Position numbers and translations under genes: made by a program. This document shows, one piece after another, positions 1 to 9,359 of a DNA stretch of 64,000 nucleotides; position 1 is the stretch's first letter; each line of letters opens with the position of its first letter. The notes under the pieces were generated by a model. That model was not told the DNA's origin and did not search any database. It worked only from the letters and a program-made list of their open reading frames with translations. Source of the DNA: Martinezella rhizogenes (GTDB lineage: Bacteria; Pseudomonadota; Alphaproteobacteria; Rhizobiales; Rhizobiaceae). The DNA lies in NCBI RefSeq assembly GCF_027460065.1, contig NZ_JAPYZZ010000001.1, positions 624,864-688,863 on the forward strand, written 5' to 3'.

Positions 1-619
1 GATAACGCATCCACGTCACCGAAATGCCCGCCGTATCGACGGCACCCGGATTTTCACCGACGGCGCGCAGGCGCAGGCCAAAACGGGTGCGGTAAAGCAC
101 CCACCAGGAGAGCGGTACCGCAAGAAATGCGAGATAGGTGAGAATATTGTTGCCGGAAATGACATTGGCGTAGAGCGGGCCGATGAAGGGCACTTCGCGC
201 ATCGCATCCGCGCCGGGCAGGATGATCGGCGCAAAACGGCCCTCCCCCGGTAATTGTGGTGTGCGGCCGCCCTGCCCGAACCAGGCCTGCCCCAGAACCA
301 CCGTCAGACCAGCGGCGATGAAGTTCAGCGCCACACCTGACACGATCTGGTTGCCGCGATTGGTGATGACGGCAAAACCATGGATCAGCGAGAACGCAAT
401 GGAGACGCCAATGCCGGCCAGAAGACCGGCCCACGGGTTTGCGGTCAGATAGGCGACGCAGGCGGAAGCAAAGGCTGCCGCCAGCATCTTGCCTTCAAGC
501 CCGATATCGAACACGCCGGCGCGTTCGGAAAACAGCCCGGCAAGTGCGGTGAAGAGCAGCGGAATGGTGAGGCGGACGGTCGAGCCGAGAATGCTGACCA
601 GCATATCGAAAAAATCCAT
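1..619 (-). CDS. ABC transporter permease, BMP/nucleoside type (3' end outside window)
   Basis: Inner-membrane permease of a BMP-family importer, and the second permease of the operon. The visible part is the N-terminal ~206 codons, beginning MDFFDMLVSILGS at 619; the C-terminus lies left of base 1. Hydrophobic segments alternate with short loops, and the phrase 'FSERAGVFDIGLEGKM' matches the cytoplasmic loop of the YufQ/BPL_transp_2 family (family knowledge). The start follows the upstream permease stop by 6 bp, so the two are probably translationally coupled. With the preceding permease, the double ATPase and the binding protein it makes a complete importer. Nucleosides are the usual substrate of this family, but nothing here proves the substrate. 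Confidence 0.85.
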   Translation of the reverse strand, partial: MDFFDMLVSILGSTVRLTIPLLFTALAGLFSERAGVFDIGLEGKMLAAAFASACVAYLTANPWAGLLAGIGVSIAFSLIHGFAVITNRGNQIVSGVALNFIAAGLTVVLGQAWFGQGGRTPQLPGEGRFAPIILPGADAMREVPFIGPLYANVISGNNILTYLAFLAVPLSWWVLYRTRFGLRLRAVGENPGAVDTAGISVTWMRY

Positions 620-625
620 GTCAGC

Positions 626-1729
626 TCACCCTTTTGCCAGACGCTGGTAGATGTGGACGATCGTCGGCCGGTACATATATTCCAGCGCGCCAGCGAACAG
701 GATCACCAGACCCTGGATGACCACGATCATCTCGCGGGTAATGTTGGGCATCTCGAAGGAAAGGTCTGCGCCGCCCTGATAGAGAATGCCGAACAGCAAT
801 GCCGAGAAGATGATGCCGAGCGGATGACTCCGCCCCATCAACGACACAGCGATGCCGACAAAGCCCGCACCGCCGACAAATTCCACCTGCAGGCGGGCGG
901 ACGCGCCCATGACCGGGTTCAGCGCCATCATGCCCGCCAGACCGCCGGAAATGAGCATGGCGATGATGACGGTGCGTGAATAGGGAATGCCGGCATAGAT
1001 GGCTGCCGACGGGCTGACGCCCAGCGTGCGCATCTCATAACCGAGCTTGGTGCGCCAGATCAGCACCCAGACGAGAAAACACATGACCAGAGCGATAAGG
1101 AAGGAGACGTTGAACGGCGCCGGCCCGAGCTTGAGGCCGAACCATGCCATCAGCCAGTCCAGCTTCGGCAGCTGGCCACCGGGCAGGAAGGTGCGCGTTT
1201 CCGGCGCCATCTTGCCAGGCACGATCAGCACGTTCACCAGCAGGTAAACCATCAGCGCCGCGGCGATGAAGTTGAACATGATGGTGGTGATGACGACGTG
1301 GCTGCCGCGTTTCGCCTGCAGCCAGGCCGGAATGAAGGCCCAGGCCGCGCCGAAGAGGGCCGCGCCGATGACGGCGAAGGGCATCGTCACGTACCATGGC
1401 ACGTAACGGTCAAGTGCCAGCGCCACCAGCGCCGCACCCAGCCCGCCAATATAGGCCTGACCTTCGGAGCCGATATTGAACAAGCCGGCATGAAAAGCCA
1501 CGGCGACGGAGAGGCCGGTGAAGATGAAGCTCGTCGTATAAAACAGCGTGAAGCCGATGGCGTCGCCACGGCCGAGCGCGCCTTCAATCAGCAGGCGAAG
1601 TGCTGCCAGCGGATTTTCGCCGATGGACCAGACGACAAGCCCGGAAATCAGAAAGGCGGTGATGACATTCAGCAATGGCAACAGGCCGTAGCTGATCCAG
1701 TTTGGTAGGGGGGCGGAAGCGGTGCTCAT
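626..1729 (-). CDS. ABC transporter permease, BMP/nucleoside type
   Basis: A 367-aa inner-membrane permease, the first of the pair. It has about nine hydrophobic segments and a conserved cytoplasmic loop reading 'FHAGLFNIGSEGQAYIGG' near residue 85, which is characteristic of the BPL_transp_2 permeases of nucleoside importers. It starts with ATG only 7 bp after the ATPase gene stop and is followed at 6 bp by the second permease, so it is the middle of a tight operon running leftwards. Length and topology are normal for the family. Substrate is inferred only from family membership. Confidence 0.9.
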   Translation of the reverse strand: MSTASAPLPNWISYGLLPLLNVITAFLISGLVVWSIGENPLAALRLLIEGALGRGDAIGFTLFYTTSFIFTGLSVAVAFHAGLFNIGSEGQAYIGGLGAALVALALDRYVPWYVTMPFAVIGAALFGAAWAFIPAWLQAKRGSHVVITTIMFNFIAAALMVYLLVNVLIVPGKMAPETRTFLPGGQLPKLDWLMAWFGLKLGPAPFNVSFLIALVMCFLVWVLIWRTKLGYEMRTLGVSPSAAIYAGIPYSRTVIIAMLISGGLAGMMALNPVMGASARLQVEFVGGAGFVGIAVSLMGRSHPLGIIFSALLFGILYQGGADLSFEMPNITREMIVVIQGLVILFAGALEYMYRPTIVHIYQRLAKG

Positions 1730-1736
1730 TCATGCC

Positions 1737-3248
1737 TCATGCGGCGATGCCGGCCATCATCAGGCCCAGCGTCTGTTCTTCGGCTTCCGCCGTTTTTTCT
1801 CCAACGACACGGCCCGCGAACATGACCATGATCCGGTCCGAAAGGGAACGGATTTCATCGAGCTCAACCGAAACCAGCAAAATCGCCTTTCCGGCATCGC
1901 GCATTTCGATGATGCGGCGATGAATGAACTCGATCGCACCGATATCCACGCCGCGTGTCGGCTGGCCGATGATCAGCATCTTGGGGTCCCGTTCGATTTC
2001 GCGGGCAACGACGATCTTCTGCTGATTGCCGCCGGAAAAATTGGCGGTCTTCAGCTGCGGGTTCGGCGGGCGGATATCGTATTTCTCGATCTTCTCGACC
2101 GCATCCTTACGGATGGCCTCCGGGTTGAGGAAGGGTCCTTTGCCGTAACGCTCGTCATGGTGATAACCGAGGATGGAGTTTTCATATTCCTCGAATTTCA
2201 GCACCAGCCCCATATGGTGACGGTCTTCCGGGATGTGAGCCAGGCCAAGCTTGCGCAGGATGGCCGGATCGGGGCGATCTACCTTCTGTCCATCCACCCA
2301 GATTTCGCCGGAATGGGGCTTGCGGATGCCGGCGATGGCCTCCAGCAGTTCCGATTGACCATTGCCGGCGACCCCGGCGATGCCGACGATTTCACCGGCG
2401 CGGACATCCAGCGAGACATCGTCGACCATGGTGACACCGCGGCTGTCCTTGACGGTGAGATTGCGGATGGAGAGGAGAACCTCGCCCGGCGTCGTCTCGC
2501 CCTTTTCCACCCGCAGCAGCACGCGGCGGCCGACCATCAGTTCGGCCAGTTCCTCAACGCTGGTTTGCGAGGTCTTGCGGGTCGCCACCATTTCGCCGCG
2601 ACGCATGACGGAGACGGAATCCGTGATTGCCATGATTTCGCGCAGCTTGTGTGTGATAAGGATGATGGTCTTGCCCTGCTCACGTAGAACGCCGAGGATC
2701 TTGAACAGGTGATCGGCCTCAGCCGGCGTCAGAACGCCGGTCGGCTCGTCGAGGATCAGGATTTCGGCGCCACGATACATCGCTTTGAGGATTTCAACGC
2801 GCTGCTGCAGGCCGACGGGCAATTCCTCGATCACCGCATCGGGATCGACTTCCAGCCCGTAATCGTCTTCCAGACGCTTCAATTCCCTGCGCGCTCCTGC
2901 ACGGCCATTGGCCAGCAATGCGCCGCCTTCTGCGCCCAGCATGACATTTTCCAGCACGGTGAAGTTTTCCACCAGCATGAAGTGCTGATGCACCATGCCG
3001 ATACCCGCATTGATGGCCGTCTGGCTGTCACGGATCGTAACGGGCTTACCATTCACGCGGATTTCACCCGCGTCCGCCTGGTAAAAACCGTAGAGGATCG
3101 ACATCAGGGTCGATTTTCCGGCACCGTTTTCCCCGATGATGCCGTGGATCGTGCCCTTGGCAACGCTCAGATTGATATTTTTATTGGCGTGAACGGCACC
3201 GAATTTTTTATCGATGCCCACAAGTTCGATTGCAGGGTCCATACTCAA
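1737..3248 (-). CDS. ABC transporter ATP-binding protein with two nucleotide-binding domains
   Basis: A 503-aa tandem ATPase of the RbsA/YufO kind that energises the importer. The N-terminal domain has a clean Walker A (GENGAGKST, about residue 39) and Walker B (ILILDEPT) but a degenerate signature (LPVGLQQ). The C-terminal domain has a degenerate Walker A (GVAGNGQSE) and a good signature (FSGGNQQK). This split of intact and degenerate sites is usual in double-domain sugar and nucleoside ATPases. It lies 76 bp after the binding-protein gene, with a hairpin in the gap that may lower expression relative to the binding protein, and 7 bp before the first permease. Confidence 0.93.
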   Translation of the reverse strand: MSMDPAIELVGIDKKFGAVHANKNINLSVAKGTIHGIIGENGAGKSTLMSILYGFYQADAGEIRVNGKPVTIRDSQTAINAGIGMVHQHFMLVENFTVLENVMLGAEGGALLANGRAGARRELKRLEDDYGLEVDPDAVIEELPVGLQQRVEILKAMYRGAEILILDEPTGVLTPAEADHLFKILGVLREQGKTIILITHKLREIMAITDSVSVMRRGEMVATRKTSQTSVEELAELMVGRRVLLRVEKGETTPGEVLLSIRNLTVKDSRGVTMVDDVSLDVRAGEIVGIAGVAGNGQSELLEAIAGIRKPHSGEIWVDGQKVDRPDPAILRKLGLAHIPEDRHHMGLVLKFEEYENSILGYHHDERYGKGPFLNPEAIRKDAVEKIEKYDIRPPNPQLKTANFSGGNQQKIVVAREIERDPKMLIIGQPTRGVDIGAIEFIHRRIIEMRDAGKAILLVSVELDEIRSLSDRIMVMFAGRVVGEKTAEAEEQTLGLMMAGIAA

Positions 3249-3276
3249 ACCGAAACCTCTCCGAAGGCTGGATATG

Positions 3277-3309
3277 AAAAGGGCGCAAGATGAAAATCAT
3301 CATGCGCCC
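3277..3309 (-). terminator. Intercistronic hairpin after the BMP binding-protein gene
   Basis: Arms GGGCGCA (3281-3287) and TGCGCCC (3303-3309) enclose a second pairing, GATGA with TCATC. Read on the minus strand the stem is followed by CCCTTTTC, a short U tract. It sits between the binding-protein stop and the ATPase start. Likely a partial terminator or 3'-end stabiliser that gives excess binding protein over membrane components (inference). Confidence 0.6.
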
Positions 3310-3324
3310 CAAGCTTTTATCATA

Positions 3325-4317
3325 TCATTTCGGGCAGGACTTGTCCGCCATGTAGTCATGGACCTTGACGGCGCCAGAGATGATGTCGGCCTTCGCCTTG
3401 TCCACGGCAGCAGTCATTTCCGGTGTGATCAGAGCCTTGTTGTTGTCGTCAACCGCGTAAGCGACGCCATCCTCCTTCACACCGAGCGCCACGACGCCAG
3501 CTGTGAACTTGTCGTCTTTGGCATCCTTGAACGCGTTATAAACTGCGAGATCGACCCGCTTGACCATGGACGTCAGAACCGAGCCGGGATGCAGGTGGTT
3601 CTGGTTGGAATCGACGCCGATCGAAAGCTTCTTATTGTCTGCGGCTGTCTGCAGAACACCGAGACCGGTCGCACCGGCTGCCGCATAGATCACGTCGGCG
3701 CCTTGGTCGATCTGGTTCTTGGTGAGTTCACCGCCGCGGACGGGATCGTTCCAGGCTGCACCCGTCGTCCCCGTCATGTTTTGGAAGACTTCGATTTTGT
3801 CGTTGGCGGCCTTGGCGCCCTGTGCATAACCACAGGCGAATTTACGGATCAAGGGGACATCCATTCCGCCGACGAAGCCAACCTTGCCGGTCTTGGAGGC
3901 CATGCCCGCCAAAAGACCTACGAGGTAAGAGCCCTCATGTTCCTTATAAACAACAGAACGCACGTTAGGCGCATCTACAACGGTATCAACGATCACGAAC
4001 TTGGTATCGGGATATTCCGCCGCAACCTTGGCCATCGGCGCTTCCCAGATGAAGGAAATCGCAACGACCGGGTTGAAGCCCTTGCTGGCGAAGTTGCGGA
4101 TGGCCTGCTCGCCCTGCGTGTCGCTGGTCGGTTCAAAATCGCGGAACTCGATGCCCGTTTCCGCCTTGAACTTCTCAGCGCCGGCCGCAGCGGCCTCGTT
4201 GAACGACTTATCGAACTTGCCGCCCGTGCCATAGACCAGCGCCGGCTTGATATCCGCGGCGAGCGCGGAAGCCGACATGGCGGCAAGCGCAAAAAGTGTC
4301 AGAAGGGATTTTTTCAT
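3325..4317 (-). CDS. BMP-family ABC transporter substrate-binding protein
   Basis: A periplasmic binding protein of the basic membrane protein (PnrA/BmpA) family, 330 aa, first gene of the importer operon. The N-terminus (MKKSLLTLFALAAMSASALA) is a good signal peptide with cleavage expected after ALA near residue 20. The mature part carries the family phrases 'GKFDKSFNEAA' and 'FVGGMDVPLIRKFACGYAQGA'. A TTG codon seven residues upstream could also initiate, but the ATG at 4317 gives the better signal peptide. Family members bind purine nucleosides; the ligand here is inferred. Confidence 0.92.
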   Translation of the reverse strand: MKKSLLTLFALAAMSASALAADIKPALVYGTGGKFDKSFNEAAAAGAEKFKAETGIEFRDFEPTSDTQGEQAIRNFASKGFNPVVAISFIWEAPMAKVAAEYPDTKFVIVDTVVDAPNVRSVVYKEHEGSYLVGLLAGMASKTGKVGFVGGMDVPLIRKFACGYAQGAKAANDKIEVFQNMTGTTGAAWNDPVRGGELTKNQIDQGADVIYAAAGATGLGVLQTAADNKKLSIGVDSNQNHLHPGSVLTSMVKRVDLAVYNAFKDAKDDKFTAGVVALGVKEDGVAYAVDDNNKALITPEMTAAVDKAKADIISGAVKVHDYMADKSCPK

Positions 4318-4466
4318 TGTGCAGCCCTGTTGTTGCAATTGATATTTTAGGGTCCTCCCGCAATCCCGTTAACCGGGAATGTCTGCGGAACCGCCAGCCG
4401 TTATCCCGGCTGTGCTTGCCTGATATCCTTGCATGGCTCAATGAAAAATTCATCCGGTTTTTTTGA

Positions 4467-4514
4467 CCCGGTGGAAAAACTTTGATCTGGCGTTTTTTTA
4501 GTCTTTCCACCGGG
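4467..4514. repeat. 11-bp inverted repeat in the bmp promoter region
   Basis: CCCGGTGGAAA at 4467-4477 is perfectly repeated in inverted form (TTTCCACCGGG) at 4504-4514, with 26 bp between the arms. It lies in the 213-bp gap between the msrA stop and the bmp start. There is no proper U tract right after the second arm in either direction, so it is a poor terminator. It may be an msrA 3' structure or a looped operator for the transporter operon. Confidence 0.45.
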
Positions 4515-4530
4515 ATTACCTGCAAAAAAT

Positions 4531-5181
4531 CTAGCCTATAGTGCAGCTTACGCCGGTTCCCCTTAAGCCGCAGTAGCCACCCGGGTTCTTGGCAAGATAT
4601 TGCTGATGATAGTCCTCGGCATAATAAAATGTTTCAAGCGGGCCGATTTCGGTGGTGATGTCGCGGCCGTGGCCGGCCTCATCCAGATCTTGCTGAAAAG
4701 CATCACGCGCCTTCTGCGCCTGCTGCAACTGGCCTTCCGTCGTCGCATAAATGGCGGAACGATAGGTCGTGCCGACATCGTTGCCCTGCCGCATGCCCTG
4801 TGTCGGGTCGTGCTCTTCGAAGAATATCTTGAGCAGGCCTGACAGTGAGATCACGGCCGGATCGTAGACCACCTTTACCACCTCAGCGTGGCCGGTCTGG
4901 CCGGTCGTCGTTTCCTGATAGGTCGGATTGCGGGTGAAGCCACCGGCATATCCGACAGCCGTTACCCACACGCCCGGCGTTTTCCAGAACAGGCGCTCTG
5001 CGCCCCAGAAGCAGCCCATGCCGAGATAGATGATTTCCAAACCATCCGGATAAGGCCCTTTTAAAGGCCGGCCGTTCACGAAATGGGTTTCCGGCACCGC
5101 AAGTGCCTCTTCACGGCCGGGCAGAGCCGTTTCCTCGGTCGGCATCGTCGTCTTTTTTGAAAGCGTATCAAACAGGAACAT
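4531..5181 (-). CDS. msrA: Peptide methionine-S-sulfoxide reductase MsrA
   Basis: Cytoplasmic repair enzyme reducing the S epimer of methionine sulfoxide in proteins, with thioredoxin as usual reductant. The 216-aa protein has the catalytic motif GCFWGAE with the nucleophilic Cys at about residue 57, followed by the family phrase '[14 protein letters not shown]' and '[12 protein letters not shown]'. Length fits the longer (E. coli-type) MsrA with an N-terminal extension. The start is supported by GGAGGA ending a few bases upstream. It is monocistronic, with a small membrane-protein gene in the same direction upstream. Confidence 0.96.
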   Translation of the reverse strand: MFLFDTLSKKTTMPTEETALPGREEALAVPETHFVNGRPLKGPYPDGLEIIYLGMGCFWGAERLFWKTPGVWVTAVGYAGGFTRNPTYQETTTGQTGHAEVVKVVYDPAVISLSGLLKIFFEEHDPTQGMRQGNDVGTTYRSAIYATTEGQLQQAQKARDAFQQDLDEAGHGRDITTEIGPLETFYYAEDYHQQYLAKNPGGYCGLRGTGVSCTIG

Positions 5182-5252
5182 TCGGTCCTCCGTGCGGCCG
5201 ATTCCGCCGCGTCTTAAGGGTTCACATCTGCGGGGCGCAGGCTTTCAGCCTG

Positions 5253-5570
5253 TCAGACTGACGAGCGTCTCATCACTTTGCGCTTCCGGTATCCCGCCAT
5301 CCAGCAGAGCAGGGATAACGCCAGTAAAAAGGCAAATGCAGGCACTCCCGACAGGGCATTTTCAACGAAGCGCCACGCTTCTGGGTGAATATAGTGAGCC
5401 AAGGCCGCTTCCACCATGGTGCGCGAGGCAGGAAGAAGATAGTTCCAGACCGACAGGATGCCGGTGATGTTGACCGAGGATGTGGAAACCGAGCGGATCG
5501 AATCCAACACGCCCAGAAAAATCGCCGCGATGAGGAGAAGAAAGCTCAAAAACCGCAAGAAAGCTTTCAT
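5253..5570 (-). CDS. Small two-helix membrane protein of unknown function
   Basis: A 105-aa protein with a hydrophobic helix near the N-terminus (LRFLSFLLLIAAIFLGVLD) and a second one near the C-terminus (PAFAFLLALSLLCWMAG), ending in a basic tail (YRKRKVMRR). The ATG at 5570 is chosen because GAGG lies 7-8 bases upstream; a GTG nine bases earlier is also in frame. I do not recognise the family. It may share a transcript with msrA, which lies 71 bp downstream. Confidence 0.7.
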   Translation of the reverse strand: MKAFLRFLSFLLLIAAIFLGVLDSIRSVSTSSVNITGILSVWNYLLPASRTMVEAALAHYIHPEAWRFVENALSGVPAFAFLLALSLLCWMAGYRKRKVMRRSSV

Positions 5571-5712
5571 CAGGCACACCTCGGCTACGGCCCATCGTTT
5601 CGACAGCCACGTTTTAAAACATATATTGCATCGATAAAGCCGGGAAAACCTGTTTGCAACCGCATCGAAAGGCAGGAAATTGCCGACATTTCAAAAAACT
5701 GTCAGATTCGTG

Positions 5713-5740
5713 TTGATCCCTGCGAATTCATCGGTATATA
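5713..5740 (+). promoter_or_regulatory. Probable promoter of tRNA-Ser
   Basis: TTGATC (5713-5718) and TATATA (5735-5740) are separated by 16 bp, about 50 bp upstream of the tRNA gene. This fits a housekeeping sigma promoter. Confidence 0.55.
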
Positions 5741-5792
5741 TCGCGCCGTTCCAGTGATTTGCATTTCTTCAAAACATGCAGATTTGAAAAAA

Positions 5793-5882
5793 GGACAGGT
5801 GGCCGAGTGGTTTAAGGCGCACGCCTGGAACGCGTGTGTGCGTGAAAGCGTACCGTGGGTTCGAATCCCACCCTGTCCGCCA
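5793..5882 (+). tRNA. tRNA-Ser (anticodon GGA)
   Basis: The full cloverleaf can be folded by eye. The acceptor GGACAGG pairs with CCTGTCC (5872-5878). The anticodon stem CACGC/GCGTG encloses CTGGAAC with anticodon GGA. There is a long variable arm typical of serine tRNAs, then a T arm with GTTCGAATC, discriminator G and an encoded CCA (5880-5882). Length is 90 nt. It decodes UCC and, by wobble, UCU. A promoter-like sequence lies about 50 bp upstream, and the dnaK promoter follows about 160 bp downstream. Confidence 0.97.
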
Positions 5883-6038
5883 TTTCACCCATCCTCAACG
5901 ATACAACCAATCTTTGCCATCGCCATGACAACGCATCGTCAGAGTCGCGTTTTTCGGCCTCCGCATGCCTTGATGGCCAAGCTTCCGCAAAGAAAGGGTT
6001 TCTTGCGCTTTTTTGCTGCGCTTCCCCCTCTCTTGCGC

Positions 6039-6068
6039 CTTGCAGCAGGAAAAATCGCTCCTTATATA
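6039..6068 (+). promoter_or_regulatory. Heat-shock (RpoH-type) promoter of dnaKJ
   Basis: CTTGCA (6039-6044), a 16-bp spacer and CTTATATA (6061-6068) fit the alphaproteobacterial sigma-32 pattern CTTG-N17/18-CYTATNT. It lies about 100 bp upstream of the dnaK start. No CIRCE inverted repeat is visible, in line with the known RpoH-only control of dnaKJ in Agrobacterium (established knowledge). Confidence 0.7.
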
Positions 6069-6166
6069 CGCCGCATAACAGCAGCGAAGGCTGCAAATCC
6101 AAGTCAAGGAGCTGCTACAAGAATGCCTCACGGGGTTCCGGCAGCTCGCTTCAAGGAGAGAAGAGC

Positions 6167-8068
6167 ATGGCAAAAGTAATCGGTATCGACCTTGGCACGA
6201 CCAACTCCTGCGTTGCAGTGATGGACGGCAAGGACACGAAAGTCATTGAAAACGCAGAAGGCGCGCGTACCACGCCGTCCATGGTGGCATTTTCCGACGA
6301 TGGCGAACGCCTTGTCGGCCAGCCGGCCAAGCGTCAGGCGGTCACCAACCCGACCAATACCCTGTTTGCGGTCAAGCGCCTTATCGGCCGTCGTTATGAA
6401 GACCCGACCGTTGAAAAGGACAAGGCCCTCGTCCCCTTCGAAATCGTCAAGGGTGACAATGGCGATGCCTGGGTGAAAGCTCAGGACAAGAATTATTCCC
6501 CTTCGCAGATTTCCGCGATGATCCTTCAGAAGATGAAGGAAACGGCTGAATCTTATCTCGGCGAAAAGGTCGAGAAGGCCGTCATCACCGTTCCGGCCTA
6601 CTTCAACGACGCGCAGCGCCAGGCAACCAAGGATGCCGGCCGCATCGCCGGTCTTGATGTTCTGCGTATCATCAACGAGCCGACTGCAGCTGCACTCGCT
6701 TACGGCCTCGACAAGAAGGACGGCAAGACGATCGCCGTTTACGACCTTGGCGGCGGTACCTTCGATATTTCCGTTCTGGAAATCGGCGACGGCGTCTTCG
6801 AAGTGAAGTCGACCAACGGCGATACCTTCCTCGGTGGTGAAGACTTCGACATGCGTCTGGTCGAATATCTGGCTGGCGAGTTCAAGAAGGATCAGGGCAT
6901 CGACCTGAAGAACGACAAGCTCGCTCTGCAGCGCCTCAAGGAAGCTGCCGAAAAGGCAAAGATCGAACTTTCGTCTTCGCAGCAGACCGAAATCAACCTT
7001 CCCTTCATTACGGCTGACGCTTCCGGTCCGAAGCATCTGACGCTGAAGCTCACCCGCGCCAAGTTCGAAAGCCTGGTTGACGATCTGGTGCAGCGCACCG
7101 TCGCACCTTGCAAGGCGGCGCTGAAGGATGCCGGCGTTACCGCTGCCGAGATCGACGAAGTCGTTCTCGTTGGTGGCATGAGCCGCATGCCTAAGGTGCA
7201 GGAAGTCGTCAAGCAGCTGTTCGGCAAGGAGCCGCATAAGGGCGTGAACCCGGATGAAGTGGTTGCCATGGGCGCCGCCATCCAGGCCGGCGTTCTGCAG
7301 GGCGACGTCAAGGACGTTCTGCTGCTCGACGTGACCCCGCTGTCGCTCGGCATCGAAACGCTGGGTGGCGTCTTCACCCGTCTGATCGATCGCAACACGA
7401 CGATCCCGACGAAGAAGAGCCAGACCTTCTCGACCGCAGAAGACAACCAGTCGGCCGTGACCATCCGCGTTTCGCAGGGCGAGCGTGAAATGGCGCAGGA
7501 CAACAAGCTGCTCGGCCAGTTCGACCTCGTTGGTCTGCCGCCGTCGCCGCGTGGCGTTCCGCAGATCGAAGTTACCTTCGATATCGACGCCAACGGCATC
7601 GTGCAGGTATCCGCCAAGGACAAGGGCACCGGCAAGGAACAACAGATCCGCATCCAGGCCTCCGGTGGTCTGTCCGACGCCGACATCGAAAAGATGGTCA
7701 AGGACGCCGAGGCCAATGCCGAAGCCGACAAGAAGCGTCGTGCGGGTGTCGAAGCCAAGAACCAGGCAGAAAGCCTCATTCACTCCACCGAAAAGTCGGT
7801 GAAGGAATATGGCGACAAGGTTTCCGAGACCGACCGCAAGGCGATCGAAGATGCCATTGCCAGCCTGAAGACAGCGGTTGAAGCTTCCGAGCCTGACGCC
7901 GACGACATTCAGGCGAAGACTCAGACCCTCATGGAAGTCTCCATGAAGCTCGGTCAGGCCATCTATGAAGCACAGCAGGCCGAGGCCGGCGATGCTTCTG
8001 AAGGCGGCAAGGATGACGTCGTCGATGCCGATTATGAAGAAATCAAGGACGACAAGAAGTCCGCATAA
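6167..8068 (+). CDS. dnaK: Molecular chaperone DnaK (Hsp70)
   Basis: ATP-dependent Hsp70 chaperone of 633 aa, working with DnaJ and GrpE. The nucleotide-binding domain opens with [14 protein letters not shown] and carries '[16 protein letters not shown]'. The linker '[19 protein letters not shown]' leads into the substrate-binding domain, and the tail ends in acidic [10 protein letters not shown]. The ATG at 6167 is chosen over in-frame upstream codons because AAGGAGAG lies 5-12 bases before it and the protein then begins MAKVIGID, as in all DnaKs. It is the first gene of dnaK-dnaJ under a heat-shock promoter. Confidence 0.99.
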   Translation: MAKVIGIDLGTTNSCVAVMDGKDTKVIENAEGARTTPSMVAFSDDGERLVGQPAKRQAVTNPTNTLFAVKRLIGRRYEDPTVEKDKALVPFEIVKGDNGDAWVKAQDKNYSPSQISAMILQKMKETAESYLGEKVEKAVITVPAYFNDAQRQATKDAGRIAGLDVLRIINEPTAAALAYGLDKKDGKTIAVYDLGGGTFDISVLEIGDGVFEVKSTNGDTFLGGEDFDMRLVEYLAGEFKKDQGIDLKNDKLALQRLKEAAEKAKIELSSSQQTEINLPFITADASGPKHLTLKLTRAKFESLVDDLVQRTVAPCKAALKDAGVTAAEIDEVVLVGGMSRMPKVQEVVKQLFGKEPHKGVNPDEVVAMGAAIQAGVLQGDVKDVLLLDVTPLSLGIETLGGVFTRLIDRNTTIPTKKSQTFSTAEDNQSAVTIRVSQGEREMAQDNKLLGQFDLVGLPPSPRGVPQIEVTFDIDANGIVQVSAKDKGTGKEQQIRIQASGGLSDADIEKMVKDAEANAEADKKRRAGVEAKNQAESLIHSTEKSVKEYGDKVSETDRKAIEDAIASLKTAVEASEPDADDIQAKTQTLMEVSMKLGQAIYEAQQAEAGDASEGGKDDVVDADYEEIKDDKKSA

Positions 8069-8107
8069 TCGCGTGACTTCCCTACTCCTCACACCATATG
8101 CAAGACA

Positions 8108-8131
8108 TCCGGCTGCCGACGTGCAGCCGGA
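8108..8131 (+). promoter_or_regulatory. dnaK-dnaJ intercistronic hairpin
   Basis: TCCGGCTGC (8108-8116) pairs perfectly with GCAGCCGGA (8123-8131) around a 6-nt loop in the 90-bp gap between dnaK and dnaJ. No U tract follows, so it is unlikely to be a full terminator. It probably affects mRNA processing or stability and so the DnaK:DnaJ ratio (inference). Confidence 0.6.
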
Positions 8132-8158
8132 AATCCATTTGCGGGGCTTGTTAACTTA

Positions 8159-9292
8159 ATGGCGAAAGCAGACTTTTACGAAACACTCGGCGTCAGCAAG
8201 ACCGCGGACGAAAAAGAGCTGAAAAGCGCCTTCCGCAAACTCGCGATGAAATATCATCCGGACAAGAACCCGGATAACGCCGAATCCGAGCAGAAATTCA
8301 AGGAAATCAACGAAGCATACGAAACGCTGAAGGACCCGCAGAAGCGTGCGGCCTATGACCGTTTCGGCCACGCCGCGTTTGAAAATGGCGGCATGGGTGG
8401 TGGCGGCATGGGCGGCGGCGGTTTCGCCAATGGCGGCTTCTCCGACATCTTCGAAGACATCTTCGGTGAGATGATGGGTGGTGGTCGTGCGCGCCGCTCT
8501 TCCGGTGGGCGCGAGCGCGGGGCCGATCTTCGCTACAATATGGAAATCACGCTGGAGGAAGCCTTCGCCGGAAAGACGGCGCAGATCAGGGTTCCGACCT
8601 CGATTACCTGCGACGTCTGTTCCGGCTCTGGCGCCAAACCCGGCACGCAGCCCAAGACCTGCGCCACCTGTCAGGGTTCCGGCCGCGTGCGCGCGGCACA
8701 GGGCTTCTTCTCGGTGGAGCGCACCTGCCCGACCTGCCATGGTCGCGGCCAGACGATTTCCGATCCGTGCGGCAAGTGCCACGGTCAGGGTCGTGTGACG
8801 GAAGAGCGTTCGCTCTCGGTCAACATTCCCTCGGGCATTGAGGATGGCACGCGCATTCGTCTACAGGGCGAAGGCGAAGCCGGCATGCGTGGCGGCCCGG
8901 CGGGTGATCTTTATATCTTCCTGTCCGTGCGACCGCATGAGTTCTTCCAGCGCGACGGTGCCGACCTTTATTGCACGGTGCCGATTTCGATGACGACGGC
9001 AGCGCTTGGCGGCACCTTCGATGTCACGACGCTCGATGGTACCAAGTCGCGCGTCACGGTTCCGGAAGGCACCCAACCGGGCAAGCAGTTCCGTCTGAAG
9101 GGCAAGGGCATGCCGGTGCTGCGTTCGGCGCAGACTGGTGATCTCTACATCCAGATTCAGATCGAGACGCCGCAGAAGCTCAGCAAGCGTCAGCGCGAGC
9201 TGTTGCAGGAATTCGAACAGCTCTCCTCCAAGGAGAACAATCCGGAATCGACCGGCTTCTTTGCCCGGATGAAGGAATTCTTCGACGGCTGA
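8159..9292 (+). CDS. dnaJ: Chaperone protein DnaJ (Hsp40)
   Basis: Type I J-protein, 377 aa, which stimulates the DnaK ATPase and delivers unfolded clients. Order of parts: J domain with HPD at residues 33-35; a Gly/Phe-rich linker with many GGGMGG units (about 77-100); and four zinc-binding CxxCxGxG repeats ([32 protein letters not shown], about 145-205). The C-terminal substrate-binding domains follow. Length is standard. The Shine-Dalgarno sequence is weak (GGGG about 14 bases upstream). A strong terminator follows. Confidence 0.98.
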   Translation: MAKADFYETLGVSKTADEKELKSAFRKLAMKYHPDKNPDNAESEQKFKEINEAYETLKDPQKRAAYDRFGHAAFENGGMGGGGMGGGGFANGGFSDIFEDIFGEMMGGGRARRSSGGRERGADLRYNMEITLEEAFAGKTAQIRVPTSITCDVCSGSGAKPGTQPKTCATCQGSGRVRAAQGFFSVERTCPTCHGRGQTISDPCGKCHGQGRVTEERSLSVNIPSGIEDGTRIRLQGEGEAGMRGGPAGDLYIFLSVRPHEFFQRDGADLYCTVPISMTTAALGGTFDVTTLDGTKSRVTVPEGTQPGKQFRLKGKGMPVLRSAQTGDLYIQIQIETPQKLSKRQRELLQEFEQLSSKENNPESTGFFARMKEFFDG

Positions 9293-9316
9293 TTGCCGAC
9301 GGCTACGTTCATTCAT

Positions 9317-9352
9317 AACGCCGCCATCCTTTCGGACTGGCGGCGTTTTCAT
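9317..9352 (+). terminator. Terminator after dnaJ
   Basis: AACGCCGCCA (9317-9326) pairs with TGGCGGCGTT (9338-9347), followed by TTCATTT. It ends the dnaKJ transcript and lies just before the convergent DUF924 gene. Confidence 0.8.
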
Positions 9353-9359
9353 TTCAGGC

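Noticed and set aside
5855-6166. In-frame extension of dnaK into the tRNA-Ser region.
   Set aside because: DnaK begins MAKVIGID; a good ribosome site precedes that ATG and the heat-shock promoter lies within the extension.
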